This document shows, piece by piece, positions 21,386 through 23,202 of a stretch of DNA of 23,202 nucleotides. Each line of letters opens with the position of its first letter. The stretch's first letter is position 1. Origin of the DNA: a virus. The translations under genes and the position numbers were made by a program. The DNA is taken from positions 1-23,202 of IMG/VR virus record IMGVR_UViG_3300039326_000334, one strand, 5' to 3'. Below the pieces are notes generated by a model. That model searched no databases. It saw only the letters and a program-made list of their open reading frames with translations, and had not been told where the DNA came from.

Positions 21386-23202
<1,817 letters not shown>

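Overview
The window reads as most of an integrated, tailed double-stranded DNA phage (or a close derivative) in a GC-rich bacterium. Two diverging gene blocks meet at a regulatory region near 10.0-10.4 kb. The left block is read mainly on the minus strand and holds packaging and head genes: HNH endonuclease, small terminase, GpA-type large terminase, ParB-MTase, a zinc-ribbon protein, a gpW-like joining protein and a portal protein. The right block is read on the plus strand and holds control, recombination and replication genes, ending in a large serine recombinase. The host is not certain. Codon usage, strong Shine-Dalgarno sites and a canonical sigma-70 promoter show only a GC-rich bacterium; a Planctomycetota/PVC-type host is a guess.

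Left block (1-10008). The portal gene is open from 3216 to the left edge, more than 1,070 codons, about twice the usual length. After the portal domain come a spacer, a domain resembling phage ADP-ribosyltransferase-like domains, and a zincin metallopeptidase motif (HEFGH, then ExxxE about 50 residues later). The order terminase -> gpW -> portal is interrupted by a three-gene plus-strand cassette (4091-5251) that ends in its own terminator and includes a HARE-HTH protein, and by a strong leftward terminator just before gpW.

Control region (10009-10412). Copies of GTTTCA, spaced about 11-13 bp apart, and a perfect 19-bp palindrome lie upstream of a very clean promoter (TTGACT-N17-GATAAT). The spacer of that promoter is filled by the palindrome CCTAACGGACGTTAGG. 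It drives a complete, self-cleaving LexA-type repressor followed by two unrecognised genes, one SAP-like and one with winged-helix, zinc-ribbon and HTH parts. The operon ends in a textbook terminator. This looks like a damage-responsive switch with a non-standard LexA operator.

Right block (12991-23202). A Com-like zinc finger and a sigma-like regulator whose start codon is in a hairpin are followed by a tightly packed run: RecE/Cas4-like exonuclease, Sak4-like RecA-fold annealing protein, DUF669 (possible SSB), RusA resolvase, DEAD/DEAH helicase, multi-zinc-ribbon protein, DUF3310, PrimPol-RecA-fold replication protein, a small unknown protein and the serine recombinase. The recombinase reading frame runs through a hairpin and ends inside the 3' half of an initiator tRNA (fMet, anticodon CAT) on the opposite strand. 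This marks the probable attachment site at the right end of the element.
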